The translations under genes were made by a program, and so were the position numbers. DNA of 64,000 nt, from assembly GCA_000697355.1 (NCBI GenBank), contig JNEN01001248.1, positions 1 to 64,000 of the forward strand, read 5' to 3'. Below the pieces are notes generated by a model that was not told the origin of the DNA, did no database searches, and saw nothing but the letters and a program-made list of their open reading frames with translations. This DNA comes from Syncephalastrum monosporum B8922 (Eukaryota; Mucoromycota; Mucoromycetes; Mucorales; Syncephalastraceae). Of the stretch, positions 11,709 through 23,878 are shown in pieces. Position 1 is the first letter of the stretch; each line of letters starts with the position of its first letter.

Positions 11709-13224
11709 ATGTCATACTATCGTGATCGCCGTGATGAACCGTCTCGAAGACTCTACGTCGGTGCGTTGTTTGGTTATTCGTCGTCTTTTCCGTGGCTAAT
11801 TGACAAGCAAATTAAAAGGCAACATCGATCGCTACGTCCGCGAGCGTGATTTAGAGCGCCTTTTTGGAAGATTGGGCAGAATCGTCGATGTGGAGATCCT
11901 GGTATGCGTCAGTCACGTTTGCAGAAAAGAGTAGTCTAACGATGCCTCTGACCGTAGAGTGATTTCGGTTTTGTTGAATACGATGTACGTCACTGCAACA
12001 AGTACCAAGAGAACAGCAGACTGATTTATTTTCTCGATAGGACATACGCGGTTCGTTTCCCCCTCCCCTTCTTTCTTTCATAGCTATGCTGGTGTGCGCG
12101 CGGTGATGGAGACGGAGCAAACAGAAGAAAAAGAAAATCTACGGAGAGAGAGAAAACGAGAAAAAGATACGTTTCTCGGTGCATGGTTCTTGTCTTTGCT
12201 CGCTCGTCCTTGCCCCACTCAGCACTCGCTTCTTTGGTAAAAAAACAGTCTCTTAACCTTACCATTTTCTACGCTCCACCTCCCGTTTCACTTGTTTATA
12301 CAGATGCCGAAGACGCCGTTAGAGACTTTGACGGATACCGCCTCGAAGGAGCCCGCCTTCGAGTACGTCATCAAAATATTGATTCACAATGCGGCATCTC
12401 ACCCGCACCCACTGTAGGTTGAATTTGCCAAAAACCGTCGCCGTGGGGGTCCTCCCGGTGGTGGTAGTGGTGATGGCGGCTACGGAGGCCGCCCCCGCCG
12501 TGGCGACAAGATGGGCGGCGGCGGTGAACGATGCTACAACTGTGGTGAATTCGGTAAATCACGACAGCCTTCATATAGTCGGATAGACTCATTTCTTTTT
12601 TTCTTTCTTTCTAGGACACATGTAAGGGTATTTTGTACTTGTAAAATTCCTGGTGATACTGATTCGTGGTCGACTTAATGCACCTCAATAGTTCTCGAGA
12701 ATGGTATGCATATATCACTGATTTATTCAGACATAGCCCAGGCTAACGCCCCTTTTTTCGTTCTTTCTTTCTTAGTTCGGTACCTAGAGGAAGGTAAAAG
12801 TGAATCAAGACGTAGTGTTTGCATGTATCTGACGCCATGTCCTTGTACAGTGGTGAGCGTGCAATGCGTTTTGAAGAGAATCGCTGCTTGTAAGTGGTCT
12901 GCTTAATGGTGTGTGTGATGGGTACTAATATAAACCTTCCAGTGAGTGTGGCGAAGCCGGCCACAGAGCACGCGATTGCCCGTAAGTTGTCAAAAATGAA
13001 GAAAAAACTAAACGAAAAAAAAAAAGATATGCTCACAAATGATACGTTTTGAAAAAAAAAGCGGCCGTGGTGCTGGGCGCGCGCGTTCGCGTTCTCCTGT
13101 AGGTCGAGGACGGTCGGCCTCTCCCGTCGCGGCTCGGAGTCCACCTAGAGATTACCCGCGCGACAACTTTTCAGGCGACCGAGAGGACCGTGGTCGCTAC
13201 GATGAGGACGAAGGATACTACTAG
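11709..13224 (+). CDS. SR-type splicing factor: RRM, Gly-rich, two CCHC zinc knuckles, RS tail
   Basis: Proposed exons: 11709-11760, 11819-11901, 11958-11988, 12304-12362, 12418-12553, 12615-12621, 12692-12703, 12776-12793, 12851-12889, 12943-12981 and 13062-13224, giving 212 residues. An N-terminal RRM begins RRLYVGNIDRYVRERDLERL and contains the RNP1-like core FGFVEY. A glycine-rich linker follows. The first knuckle (CYNCGEFGH...C) is assembled only when three tiny exons of 7, 12 and 18 nt are included; the second is CFECGEAGHRARDC. The tail holds RS/SP dipeptides and an acidic tyrosine-rich end. The order RRM, two knuckles, RS is that of plant RS2Z-type SR proteins. Members bind exonic enhancers and act in the nucleus in spliceosome assembly. 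The exon 3 donor is uncertain: only a weak GTCACT site at 11989 keeps the frame, although a better GTACGT lies 4 bases earlier. The intron before exon 10 has a perfect TACTAAT branch site. Confidence 0.82.
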
Positions 13225-13691
13225 GCATAGCGCACAGAAGCAAACAAAAAGAGAGCAAATAAGCGCAGCGGGTAATTTATCATGACTTGCGAATGGCATG
13301 GATAGTATACAGTGATGTGGTGGGCAATTTTCTGGCAAGTTGACACAGAAATTAAACAACAAAAACACATATATAAAAAAAAAGGACATGATTTATCAAA
13401 AAAAAAAAAAATGCCTTCAATTATTTTTCTCCGTGATGATGCCTAAAGTTTACATTCTTCTATTACATAGGTTAATTACGTGCTACGTGACACGTATCAT
13501 AAGTGGATGTCGAAAGCAGCAAGGACGCTTTGCATTGTTTCTCTATAGGGAAAACTGGAGCGGCTAGGGCGTGATATCCCTCCTGTGTCACTTGGTGCTC
13601 TGGCGAATCCTTGAGTATGGGATGAAACTGGCAGACAGGAATGCTATACAGGAAACAAACACCACCGGGTAGATATCCTGGGCGACGGTGG
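13225..13691. other. Intergenic region between SR gene and secreted-protein gene
   Basis: The first half is the 3' end of the SR gene with A-rich runs near 13374-13411. The second half leads into the TATA box at 13692. No frame looks coding. Confidence 0.5.
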
Positions 13692-13700
13692 TATAAAATA
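13692..13700 (+). promoter_or_regulatory. TATA box upstream of secreted-protein gene
   Basis: TATAAAATA lies 52 bases before the first ATG at 13752, a strong match to the eukaryotic TATA consensus and a sign of a regulated or highly expressed gene. Confidence 0.6.
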
Positions 13701-13751
13701 AGCCCGAACAACCTTTATTCACGTAACCAACATCCACTTGTCTATCAATAT

Positions 13752-14092
13752 ATGATGTTGCGCTTTGCTATCCTGCTTTGCACTGCCGCTGCCGCTGCTC
13801 TGATGGCTTCCGCCGCTCCCATTGATATCAACAACGACGGTGGCTCGGTTTCCAAAGAATCGTTGGGTCAAGGCAGCAGTGACTCTTCCGTGGATACCCA
13901 GATCTTGAGTGATCCTAGCAAGCCTGATCAGATACAACCACAAGTGATCAAGGAAAAAGCTGACCTCTCTGACCGTATGTTAAAAGACGAATCTATAATG
14001 ACACGAAGATGGAACATTCATACTTTTACATCATAGTGTTTGACCGTCTCGACATGGACAAGCTCGGTGGTGACATGGAAGGTGACTTTTGA
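13752..14092 (+). CDS. Small secreted protein of unknown function
   Basis: Two exons, 13752-13974 and 14037-14092, joined over a 62-base GT-AG intron, give 92 residues. The N terminus (MMLRFAILLC, then an Ala-rich core ending in ASAAP) is a clear signal peptide with likely cleavage after SAA around residue 22. The mature part is acidic and Ser/Asp-rich with no cysteine pairs, and ends LDMDKLGGDMEGDF. No known domain is recognised. The stop at 14090 separates it from the next gene; I considered joining the two, but the next gene has its own ATG and a different frame. The TATA box at 13692 serves it. Confidence 0.65.
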
Positions 14093-14465
14093 GCAGATGG
14101 GGCCAGTATGAATACCCGCATTTAGGGTATTTAGCATATCGCATGGTCTCTTTCCGCTTGAAATGACGAAAGACTCCATGTCTTTTAGAATGGAATAAAC
14201 TGGACTTTTTCTTCTTGTCGCTCATGCGATAGAAAGAATGATGCAATGTCTTGGGCTACTTGAGGAATAAGAGGGGCAGAATGAGAGTATCCAGCTGGAC
14301 AAGAATGACGCATTGCAACACGCTATCAAGGTTACACCGTGTTGACCTATGCAGACGTTTGAGCGGACATCCATAAATAACGTTTGCCTCGCTTCCACGT
14401 AAAACTTTCCCTTTCCCTTTCTTTTTTATTTCCCTTTTCATTTCTTCCGCTTTTTGTTGTATACC
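14093..14465. other. Intergenic region
   Basis: Follows the secreted-protein stop and precedes the ATG at 14466. It contains a C/T-rich tract (about 14404-14455) typical of a leader or promoter. No other feature is seen. Confidence 0.5.
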
Positions 14466-15108
14466 ATGTCTTATAACCTTAGACTCATCGAAGGAATTAC
14501 GGGAGGGTTTACTCCAGGGACCATGAGGTAGAAACAGAGGACAAGCACCCCGGCGAGGGATGTTGGCTTATTGTATAACAAATCAGGGCGTCGATCATGA
14601 TTGCCAAGGAAGGCGACCAGGGCGCTTCGATCGAGCAGCACAATCTCAAGCCTGACACGCGGAATGATTATATATCAACTCAGGGAATCATCAGCGAGTA
14701 CGTCCTTACAGCCCACACTGTACCGTCCGCTCCTTATCTAACTTTCTTCTCATGTTATATGACGGTTTATTACTTTATTGCAGCGAAGACTTGGCGCAAC
14801 ACATGCGTGACATTGAGGCCGCGCTCAAGGGACTGCCTGTGGAATCCCCCCCAGGAAGCGAGGATATCTATGGTCTGGATACGTCGATTGCGTTTCTCTC
14901 GACGGACTTGCAGTGGATGAATGGTACTGGAATCAGAAATATATCGGAAGAGAGTATCTCACATGATAACGCAGGTGGTCCAGAGGGGTGCGCGCAAGGC
15001 CACGGTGGATCGTCAGTGCAAGCGACCGAGGAGCAGAAAAGCGTATTTGCTAGTGTTGTAGAGAAAGTGAAGGCGCTTGGCCAGGCGTTTGCGGTCAGAC
15101 AAATGTGA
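14466..15108 (+). CDS. Small conserved-looking protein of unknown function
   Basis: Exons 14466-14527, 14587-14697 and 14784-15108 give 165 residues starting MSYNLRLIEGITGGFTPGTM. Intron junctions (GTAGAA/CAG and GTACGT/CAG) keep one open frame. There is no signal peptide or membrane segment. The N-terminal half is well ordered in composition (IEGITGGFTPGTMRASIMIA), and the C-terminal half is Gly/Ser-rich and then a charged helix (EEQKSVFASVVEKVKALGQA). I do not recognise the family. It stands between a secreted protein and Snf7, with about 230 bases to the Snf7 start, and no functional link is evident. Confidence 0.6.
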
Positions 15109-15342
15109 ATATAATAAAGAGAGAAAGCGAGAGAGAGAGCCAAGATGAATGAATCATCCATGCAAGGAAGGGTGACCGGAGTTTGGCAATGACGTGAGCG
15201 GGCTTCTGAGCGCAACGATTTGCAAGAAAGCGAGAGAAGGGCGAGCCAAGGACGAAGACGCTTGGCCTTTTTTTTTTTCCCCCAGCTTTTTTCACCCCTC
15301 TTCATTCATACCGAAAAGAAAAAAAAAGAAAAAGACCGTGCC

Positions 15343-16229
15343 ATGAATCTCTTTTTCGGCAAAGCAAAGTCAAAGACGACCGCCAAGGATGCGATCTATA
15401 AACTGAGAGAAACCTTGGATATGCTCGAGAAGCGACAGGCCTTTCTCGAAGCCAAGGCCAACAATGAACTCAAGACAGCCAAGCTTAATGCGACCAAGAA
15501 CCGAAGAGGCAAGCCAAAACAGAATATTAAAAGGCACTGCCGTACACCATATACGTATACTTACCCACCCTCCATAGTGGCCCTGCTTGCTCTGAAGCGG
15601 AAAAAGGCCTTCGAGGCCAACATTGACAAGATTAACGGCGCGCGCATGACAATCGAGACACAAATGATGGCTATTGAGAATGCCAACGTCAACCTCGAGA
15701 CTATGGGTGCTATGCGTGCCGGTGCAGAAGCCATGAAGAACATTCATGGCAGCATGTATGCTCTATCTCTCTTTTTTGATCTGACCGTTGGCTCATACAT
15801 ACCTTTATTGCAGGGATATTAACAAGGTGGACAACACAATGGACGACATCCGTGATCAGATGGATATCGCCAATGAGATCTCGGAGGCTATCTCTCGACC
15901 TGTGGGCATGGGCGAAGAATTGGATGAGGTAAGTGTGGTATACGCGTTCGTAGGTGATTGTGGCGGATACTGAACGATGCCATTAGGATGATCTCTTGAA
16001 TGAGCTCGAAGAACTGGAGCAGGAGGAACTGGATGCCAAGATGTTAGAGACGCCCGCTCCCTCCGTGTACACACCCAATGTTCCGTCACACGAGCCTGGT
16101 AAGCGAGAAAGAAGATGATGAAAATGAAGGCGTGGATACTGATTGAGACCTGTAGCTGCGAAAGGAAGGGTATCCGAAGACGACGAAGAAGCCGAGCTCA
16201 AGGCGTTGCAGGCCAGCATGGCTATGTAA
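15343..16229 (+). CDS. SNF7: ESCRT-III subunit Snf7/Vps32 (CHMP4 family)
   Basis: Exons 15343-15508, 15578-15755, 15814-15928, 15987-16098 and 16156-16229 give 214 residues, the usual size. The basic N-terminal helical core starts MNLFFGKAKSKTTAKDAIYK and continues with ALKRKKAFE and METQ/AMKNIH-type segments. The acidic C-terminal region holds NELEELEQEELDAKM, and the protein ends LKALQASMAM, the helix bound by Bro1/Alix-type partners. Snf7 polymerises on endosomal membranes to drive multivesicular-body sorting, and in fungi also feeds the Rim pH-response pathway. Intron 1 begins with GC (GCAAGC) rather than GT. It is 69 bases and open in frame, so an unspliced message would add 23 residues, but the family sequence requires its removal. 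Confidence 0.93.
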
Positions 16230-16639
16230 AGTTCCAATGGACGGCAACGGCCTTCTCCCCACTACCTTCATTCATTTGTTCATTCCTTCATGGATCCAGC
16301 CTCGCGATAGTATCTCTCTTGACGCGACGATTCATGTATGATACGCACGCCGAAAAGGGTTCCCCGTTTCCCTAATGCTATATATCTCCCCAATGTCCTT
16401 TTTCTTCCTTTTCTTTTCATTTTTCTTGTCGTTTTCTCCCGTCATATATCTACCCATTAAACGTCCTTTCTTGTGATACATTGCTGTATCATATGGTGGA
16501 TAGAACGAAGAAGGAGGGAAGAATGCCATAACCCTGTTGGACATATGCTATGATTTTGGTGGTACTTTATTCACATTCTTTGTGTTCAGGTTCGGGCCTG
16601 GGTTTCTCTTTCACACATTTCTGCTTTTGCTAAGGCTTC
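16230..16639. other. Intergenic region
   Basis: Snf7 3' end followed by a pyrimidine-rich stretch (16395-16445) and a short AT-rich promoter region for the kinase gene. No additional gene is seen. Confidence 0.5.
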
Positions 16640-18486
16640 ATGATTGCAATTTTGAGTCTGGAGCATCAAGGCGCGGTGTCAACGCTCACTTATGACGGTC
16701 TGGGTCTACGACTCGAAGGCCAAGTCCTCATTCACTCCAGTAAGGTAGCCCCCTTTTCTTCCCATATTTGGCTCACCGTTGTATTGTCCGTCTTAGCTTC
16801 ACCTACGCAGCGCCAACGGACCGACATTTCCATTCTGCCATTGTTCAAGATTCATCTCTTGAGCGTGCGGTATGAGGAAAACGCCGTGCGTGTGTCGTCC
16901 TTGTTGCCACGGCAACAGGGCGTGGCTGACAGTCCGTTGGAGCTTTATGACTTTGAATTTCCTGTTCACCGGGCAAAAGAGCCAGAGGCCATCCAATTTT
17001 GCAGCCAAGTCATGGCAGACATCTATGATGGTAATTTTTATGACTGTCCTATCTGCTGCATATCTAACTAGTGGAAAGGTCTGCCCATGTCCCGCCGTCT
17101 CAAGGTGCTGATCAACCCTTTCGGTGGACAAGGCAAAGCCCAGAAAATATTCGAAAAGCACGCTCGGCCCGTGTTCGAGCATGCCCTGTGTCACATGGAT
17201 GTCCAATGCAAGTTCTCGGCGTCGTCTTTTTATTTTATTTTTTTCCACTCTACAACAGATCATTAACAGTCTGTATTCATAGTCACGGACTACAGCGGAC
17301 ACGCGGTCAAGATTGCCAGGGAGTTGGACATCCATGCGTACGATGCGCTCGTCGCTGTCAGTGGCGACGGCATCCTCCACGAGGCGATTAATGGTTTCCT
17401 GCAGCGCCCCGACGCCCACGAAGCCATCCGCAAGGTGCCTTTGGGTATCATCCCAGGCGGTTCGGGCAACACGTTAAGTATCTGCATGGTCGGCGAGAAG
17501 CTCGGCTTTGACCCGACCTACACCGCGCTGCAAATCGTCAAGGGCACAGCCATGGCCATGGATCTCTGTTCGGTCAACTATGAGGACAAGCGTTACTTTT
17601 CGTTCTTGTCTCACAACTTTGGTATCACGGCTTTTGCTGACCTGGGCACAGAGTCTCTCAGGTAAATACACAAGGCCGGAGTCAAGCCGAGGATCCTTTT
17701 TATTGATCCATGCGCCTTAGATGGATGGGTGATACACGTATTGTTCTCGGCATGCTGCATCAGCTCGTGACGAACCAGACCTACCCGGCCGAGCTGGCTA
17801 TGCTTATGGACGATGCCAACAAAGACTCTATCAAGCACAAATTCGTGGAAGCATGCACCCAAGACAGTGAGCCAGCCCCACCTGTGGAAGGCGAATGGGG
17901 GACCATCGAGGACAAGCTGTTGGCACCTTTGAACGGGCCGGTACCTGAGGACTGGACGGTCTTTCGGACGGATATATCCTTGTTCTTTACGTCCAAATGT
18001 CCGATCTCTGCACGCGGCATGCTGAGCCATCCGTGCGCGCAGGCGAACGACGGTGTACTGGACGTATTGATGGTGCGGGCTGGACAGAGCTTCTTGAAGC
18101 GGGTTGACATGTTTGCCAAGGTGGAAACAGGTCACCACATTGACTCGGATGCGGTCGAGTATTACAAGGTCAAGGCCTTCCGCCTGACGCCTCTGCCGCG
18201 TAAGGACGGCAAGGCGAGCTACGTGTCTATTGATGGCGAGCATGCGCCGGCCAAGCCGTTCCAGGTCGAGGTGCACAAGAGCCTGGGCTCGGTGCTGAGT
18301 TTACACCACAATTATGTGAATACCCGGACATGGCGTCCATCCAAAACCGTGCCTAGCCGCTCGCTGGCGGAGCGTGTGGGCGATCTGCGCACGCGCTTAT
18401 ACCGCACTTGCATTTACTTTATCTCGATCATCCGCAGCTACTTTAAAGACATGTGCAGCTTTATCTTACGGCACCCGCGTATTTGA
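16640..18486 (+). CDS. Sphingoid long-chain-base kinase (Lcb4/Lcb5, sphingosine kinase family)
   Basis: Exons 16640-16739, 16797-17030, 17079-17207, 17283-17661 and 17721-18486 give 535 residues. The DAGK-type catalytic domain is complete: VLINPFGGQGKA near residue 121 (nucleotide loop), VAVSGDGILHEAING near 179 (SGDG motif) and GIIPGGSGN near 209, followed by the substrate lobe (DLCSVNYEDKRYFSFLSHNFG) and a C-terminal part with SIDGEHAP. It phosphorylates sphingoid bases such as phytosphingosine to their 1-phosphates at ER/Golgi-facing membranes, controlling sphingolipid breakdown and signalling. The intron at 17208-17282 starts with GC (GCAAGT); only this donor restores VQFTDYSGHA. Intron 1 (57 bases) is open in frame. 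Confidence 0.92.
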
Positions 18487-18704
18487 TTTCTTCTATAGAC
18501 AGTTATAAATGTATATACAGTTTGCCGATATCCCAGACGATCTGCCGGGGGGGGGGGATCAAGCAGCGGAAAGCGGGGGCGGGTTGTGGAATTCGGGGGA
18601 GTTGTAGAATTAAAGCATTTTTTCCATGGTTCCCAGCATTTCCCGCTCCCGTCGCTCTTTCGCTTTCTCTTCCTCTTCCTTGTATTATTAATCCATATAA
18701 AAAA

Positions 18705-19372
18705 ATGAGCAACGATATCAAAGCCCTGTTGTCCGAGCTGTTGGAGCAAGAAAAGACCCTCCAGTTTACAAAGTTCACGTCGCAGGATGCTCTTGACCTG
18801 GGTCTGCTGATTTTAGAAGGTGGCAAGAAGTATACGCGCCCGATCGTGATCGATATTAGCCTCGCCGGCCATCAGCTTTTCCATTTTGCCATGGATGGCA
18901 CCGGTCCTGATAACAATGAGTGGGTTGCGCGCAAAACGTAAGAGATAAAAGCAAAAAGTATTACTACAGGGAGTGAGCTTATACTCTTTGAAAACAATAG
19001 CAAGACGGTCATGCGTTTCCGACACTCCAGCTATTACATGGGCCGTTACTGCGCGAGCCAAAATAAGACGGTGGAGGAGAAATACTTGGTAAAGAGAAAC
19101 AAAGGCGTGCCAATGGAGAAAAGCAGGACTGATAGTGCGGGATAGGTCAAGGAGAGCGAGTATGCTGCTCATGGCGGTTCGTTCCCTCTCATCATCAAGA
19201 ATGTGGGTGTGGTGGGTACCATCACCGTGTCTGGTCTGGCCCAAGAGGTAAGCGCGTATCCTGGCAACCCATACATGGATAATATTGGCTGACTCGAATG
19301 GTATGAAAACCTTAGGATGACCACGGTTTGGTTGTGTCTTCGATTAAACAGTACCTCGCCAAGCAGCAGTAG
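18705..19372 (+). CDS. UPF0303/HbpS-like protein (YBR137W family)
   Basis: Exons 18705-18937, 19001-19088, 19146-19247 and 19316-19372 give 159 residues, matching the family length. Recognisable family segments are [49 protein letters not shown] and [20 protein letters not shown]. The fold is that of the HbpS/GlcG haem-binding group. The yeast relative YBR137W has been tied to the GET pathway for tail-anchored proteins, but the biochemical role is unsettled. The start ATG lies just after an A run, and a 9-G run at 18549-18557 lies in the upstream spacer. Confidence 0.88.
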
Positions 19373-19545
19373 TATCGAAATACCATCGTAATAATAAAAA
19401 GACGAGAAAGACCTGTTAGAGCAGAGGAAAAGAACAGAGAATCTGTAATTTGGCTCGGGGCCCCACACTCAATCCTGCCCTGCACACACACACATAGTCA
19501 CCCCTTTCTCTTCTTTCTGTTCCCGTCATCTCTTTCCAATCTCTG

Positions 19546-20449
<904 letters not shown>

Positions 20450-20811
20450 ACGCGTTCGTATTTTCATTTGGATTTATTTGCTGCTACTACTGTCGTCCTC
20501 GGCTTAATTCATTTATAATTATTATTACCTTTGCTCGTGCAGTCATACAGAACTGCTCTTTCTTCTTTGACTCATGTGGAGAAGCCATACTTGCTAATTT
20601 CATCTAGCCGAGTTGGCGTACATATCGACGGATTAGGGCAGAGCAGTGGCTTCGAACAGTGGCACGACCTACATGGACGGCTTGCTAAGCGTGCTTATCC
20701 TAGAGTGGTGCACAGACTTCTAATAACAGCGTAATGCCAAATGCCAAATTCTAAAATTCAGCCGGCTTCAATAAATTTGTGCTTTCCTCCTTCCTTCCCG
20801 ACGTATTGTTC
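20450..20811. other. Intergenic region
   Basis: Gene-free spacer between the ArfGAP stop and the Pus10 start. A 67-codon open stretch inside it has no coding character. Confidence 0.5.
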
Positions 20812-22673
20812 ATGGACATCGCCTCCGAGATCACACGGCACAAGGTGTCTCGCAGCAAGAAAGCAGACAAAGACGAAGCGATGCAAGAGTCTGAGCAGCT
20901 CATCAAGACACTGCGCGAAGCAGGCTGCTGCAGTCGCTGCTGTCTTCGTTTCCTCGCTTGCGATCGACTGTCGGTGTACGCCACGCCCGAAGCGGTACGC
21001 TCAGCAGTGTTTTGTTTTTTTGCACACAGCAGGTCACTCTGACAATGCCACGTTTCGATTGTAGGAACTCAATGCCCACTTTGGCATTGCCGAGTCGCCG
21101 TCGTCGTGTACAGCCTGTCTCGGTACCTTGCAGACGGGGCTTGCCAACACAGTGGCCGAGCGCATCGTACGCGAGCTCAGTGACTATGAGCAGCTGGGCA
21201 ACGCGACCTATGCGCTGGTATGCACACTGCCAATTGGACTGATGTCGCGCGACTATCTCCTCAAACTGCACGTGGCCCAGCCGGTGGTGATGGATTTCCG
21301 GGAGCTGTTTCGTTTCCTCGTCCAGGAAGCCCTGAAGGCACTCGTGCCCGACCTGTCACCTGTCAAGGCCGCCGACGTAGAAACCGTCCGGGTCGACATC
21401 GTCTTGGCCCACGATCCGACCGAAGCCGAGCACACCTTCTTGACCCAAGCAGAGGAGCCAGTGATTCGGAACCGAAAGCGCCCGAAAGGAGTAAGTGAAG
21501 TTAGACGCGTCAAGTTGCCGCTCACATGCATGTGTTGAATCGTGTAGGGCCGCTCTATTGAGACCGATTCGCGCACTAGCATCACGGAGGCTCTCAAAAA
21601 GCTGTCTTACAAGGAAGCCTGCTCGCTCACATCCGTACCCCCGCTTGTCCAGTCTGAACGTTCCGTAATCACGTCCCTCAAAGTCACCGTCGCATCCACC
21701 TTTGTGGGCGGTAAGTCGATGCTAAAGTGATAAGTGCCAGATACTCAATTTGCTACACTATCTAGGCCGCTATCTCAAATTCTCGCGTGAATGCAGCCAG
21801 ACGCCCTGGGAGATCAATGGCGTGCGACTGGCGGAGCACTCGGTTTCAGAGTGCATCGGGAAAGTCCTTCAAGAGGCGCACAAAGCACGCGGTAAGCTTG
21901 ACACAGTCAGACTGTTTCACCGTCGGTTCTTATACGTGGACAGATTACAAGTTTATACCGGCCGGGCGCGAGGATGCCAATGTGCGGATGCTCGGCACAG
22001 GTCGACCGATGGTGGTCGAACTGATCGACCCACGTATCCTCAGACTATCCCCTGAGACTTATACCGTACTAGAAAAGAAGATCGCGGACGATCCTAAGAC
22101 GGGCCAGATCGTCCAGGTCAAGCAGCTGGCTCAAGTGGACCCGTAAGTTCTGATGTGGAAATATAGTGTCCCGAATGCTCACATTAAATAGGAAACGGGT
22201 CACGGAAATGAAGGAGGGTGAAGAATTCAAGCGGAAAAAGTACAGGGCTCTCGTCTGGCTCTCGGAGCCTGTCACGGACGTCATCCTCGACAGGATCAAC
22301 CAACATGGCAAGGCTCCCTTTATGATCAAGCAAAATACACCACTTCGCGTCTTTCAAAGGCAAGTTTGATTTAAAGCAACAAAAAAAAAAAGGACAAGCT
22401 GCTGATGTGACAAGCAACAGACGTGCAGCTGTGATCCGTGAAAAAGAGATTTTTGAGTGCACGGCCGTCGCCGCCGAAGCCAAAGAACCCGACGTGGAGA
22501 TCAAACGACATTTCCTGATCCTGTCGCTGGATACGCAGGCAGGTACGTACATCAAGGAATTTGTCCACGGCGATCTGGGTCGCACGCAGCCCAACCTGGC
22601 TAGCATCGCCGGCGTCAAAGGTGCCGACTTGATCGAGCTGGATGTGACCGAGGTGTCACTCCAGTGGCCTTGA
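20812..22673 (+). CDS. PUS10: tRNA pseudouridine synthase Pus10
   Basis: Exons 20812-20994, 21065-21490, 21548-21710, 21766-21891, 21944-22142, 22192-22359 and 22421-22673 give 505 residues. Two CxxC pairs early on (CSRC, CTAC) form the structural zinc site. A THUMP-like part follows (YALVCTLPIGLMSRDYLLKL). The catalytic domain has RYLKFSRECSQTPW, GREDANVRMLGTGRP with the presumed catalytic Asp in GRED, and the C-terminal AGTYIKEFVHGDLGRT motif. Archaeal and animal relatives make pseudouridine 54/55 in tRNA. Pus10 is rare in Dikarya, which fits an early-diverging fungus. The last intron (22360-22420) begins with GC (GCAAGT); no GT donor keeps the frame. The ATG at 20812 was chosen as the first in frame. 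Confidence 0.92.
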
Positions 22674-23878
22674 TCTTGTACTTCGCCTTGTTTTCTTCTT
22701 TATTACATCTCATTATGAAATAATACGCATGAATAGCATTCACATATGTAAAGCATAGCATTCGAATAGTTAATAACCAGTTTTATATTGATCGAATTGA
22801 TCCGGCTGCTTTCGTTTTTTCCTGTTGTTGAGTATTTCATTTCGATACTGTGCTCACGCTATGTAGTTTTATTTGCTGAGGATGCAAATATTTACAAAAG
22901 TGCAGTATGCGGGTAAAGATTCTATCAATGACTTTTAAGCGAACGAATACATATTAAGCACAGTACAATCTGGATTACTGTTGCTTCTGTATACTGGATA
23001 CCAGCCTATTCAGCTCTTCTTTTTTTTATTCTTGAATCTGGCACCGTTTAGACGGAATCACTTGAAAATGCTATAGTTCATTTCAAAGCTTATCGCCCAA
23101 GACATGATAACAGGGTCCGTATCGCTTGTATCATGCAATTTCTATTTGGTTTCAACTATAAAGTTTGGCCATTATACAGTGGGAAACTCGGTTATCAGAT
23201 TGCTTTCTTTACATTATCAATGCCGTGTAGCAACCCGTGTGGCAACATCCTGTAATGGGCTTGGCTGACATGAGATATTTTTTTTATGATCTGATCTTCA
23301 AATACGTGCGGGCCATATGCAGTAGCCCTTGCGAACCAGGTTTCAAACATACGCTCCACATTCTCGAACTTCGACAGTTTTGTAGTTTCCTATTTCGCGT
23401 GTTTGTTTGGAGCGCCGTTTCCGTCGTGGGATCATCTCTTTCTTTTTGCTGTGTGCGAATCAGAGAGAAGAAAAAGAGACACACCTTTTTTTTTAAAACT
23501 GAGTTTCTTCTATCTCTTGCAGTTGTGATAAGAAAAACACGACGTCAGATGGCTGATCTTCATCCCAGTGCGCGTTTATGGTAACTCAGCTTTCATCTGT
23601 CAATATGGTATCCCCAAATCCCTGAAGTCAACAGCCAAATTTCACACGGCACAGTGTGATTTGAGATGGAGATGCTTTTTACCAAAAATGTCACGATGAC
23701 GATTCAATAAGGTTCACACTTCGGGATATGTAGATGTCCAAGGAGTGAATTTTTATTTTGGGGCTCAAAGAGTGGGAAGAGGAGATGTTGTGAATGGGAA
23801 TGGGGGAAAGTGCAATATTGAAACATAAGGAAGTAATACTTTTACAACATACAAGGAAAAAAAATAGAGAAAAAAGAC
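22674..23878. other. Intergenic region between convergent genes
   Basis: AT-rich DNA between the 3' ends of Pus10 and the kinase gene. The frame at 23237-23584 has poor composition and contains an 8-T run. No RNA gene or repeat is recognised. Confidence 0.5.

Noticed and set aside
13752..15108. One combined gene joining the secreted protein to the next frame
   Set aside because: The first frame ends in a natural stop (EGDF*) after a good intron, and the second has its own ATG; every join I tried either met a stop or lost the phase.
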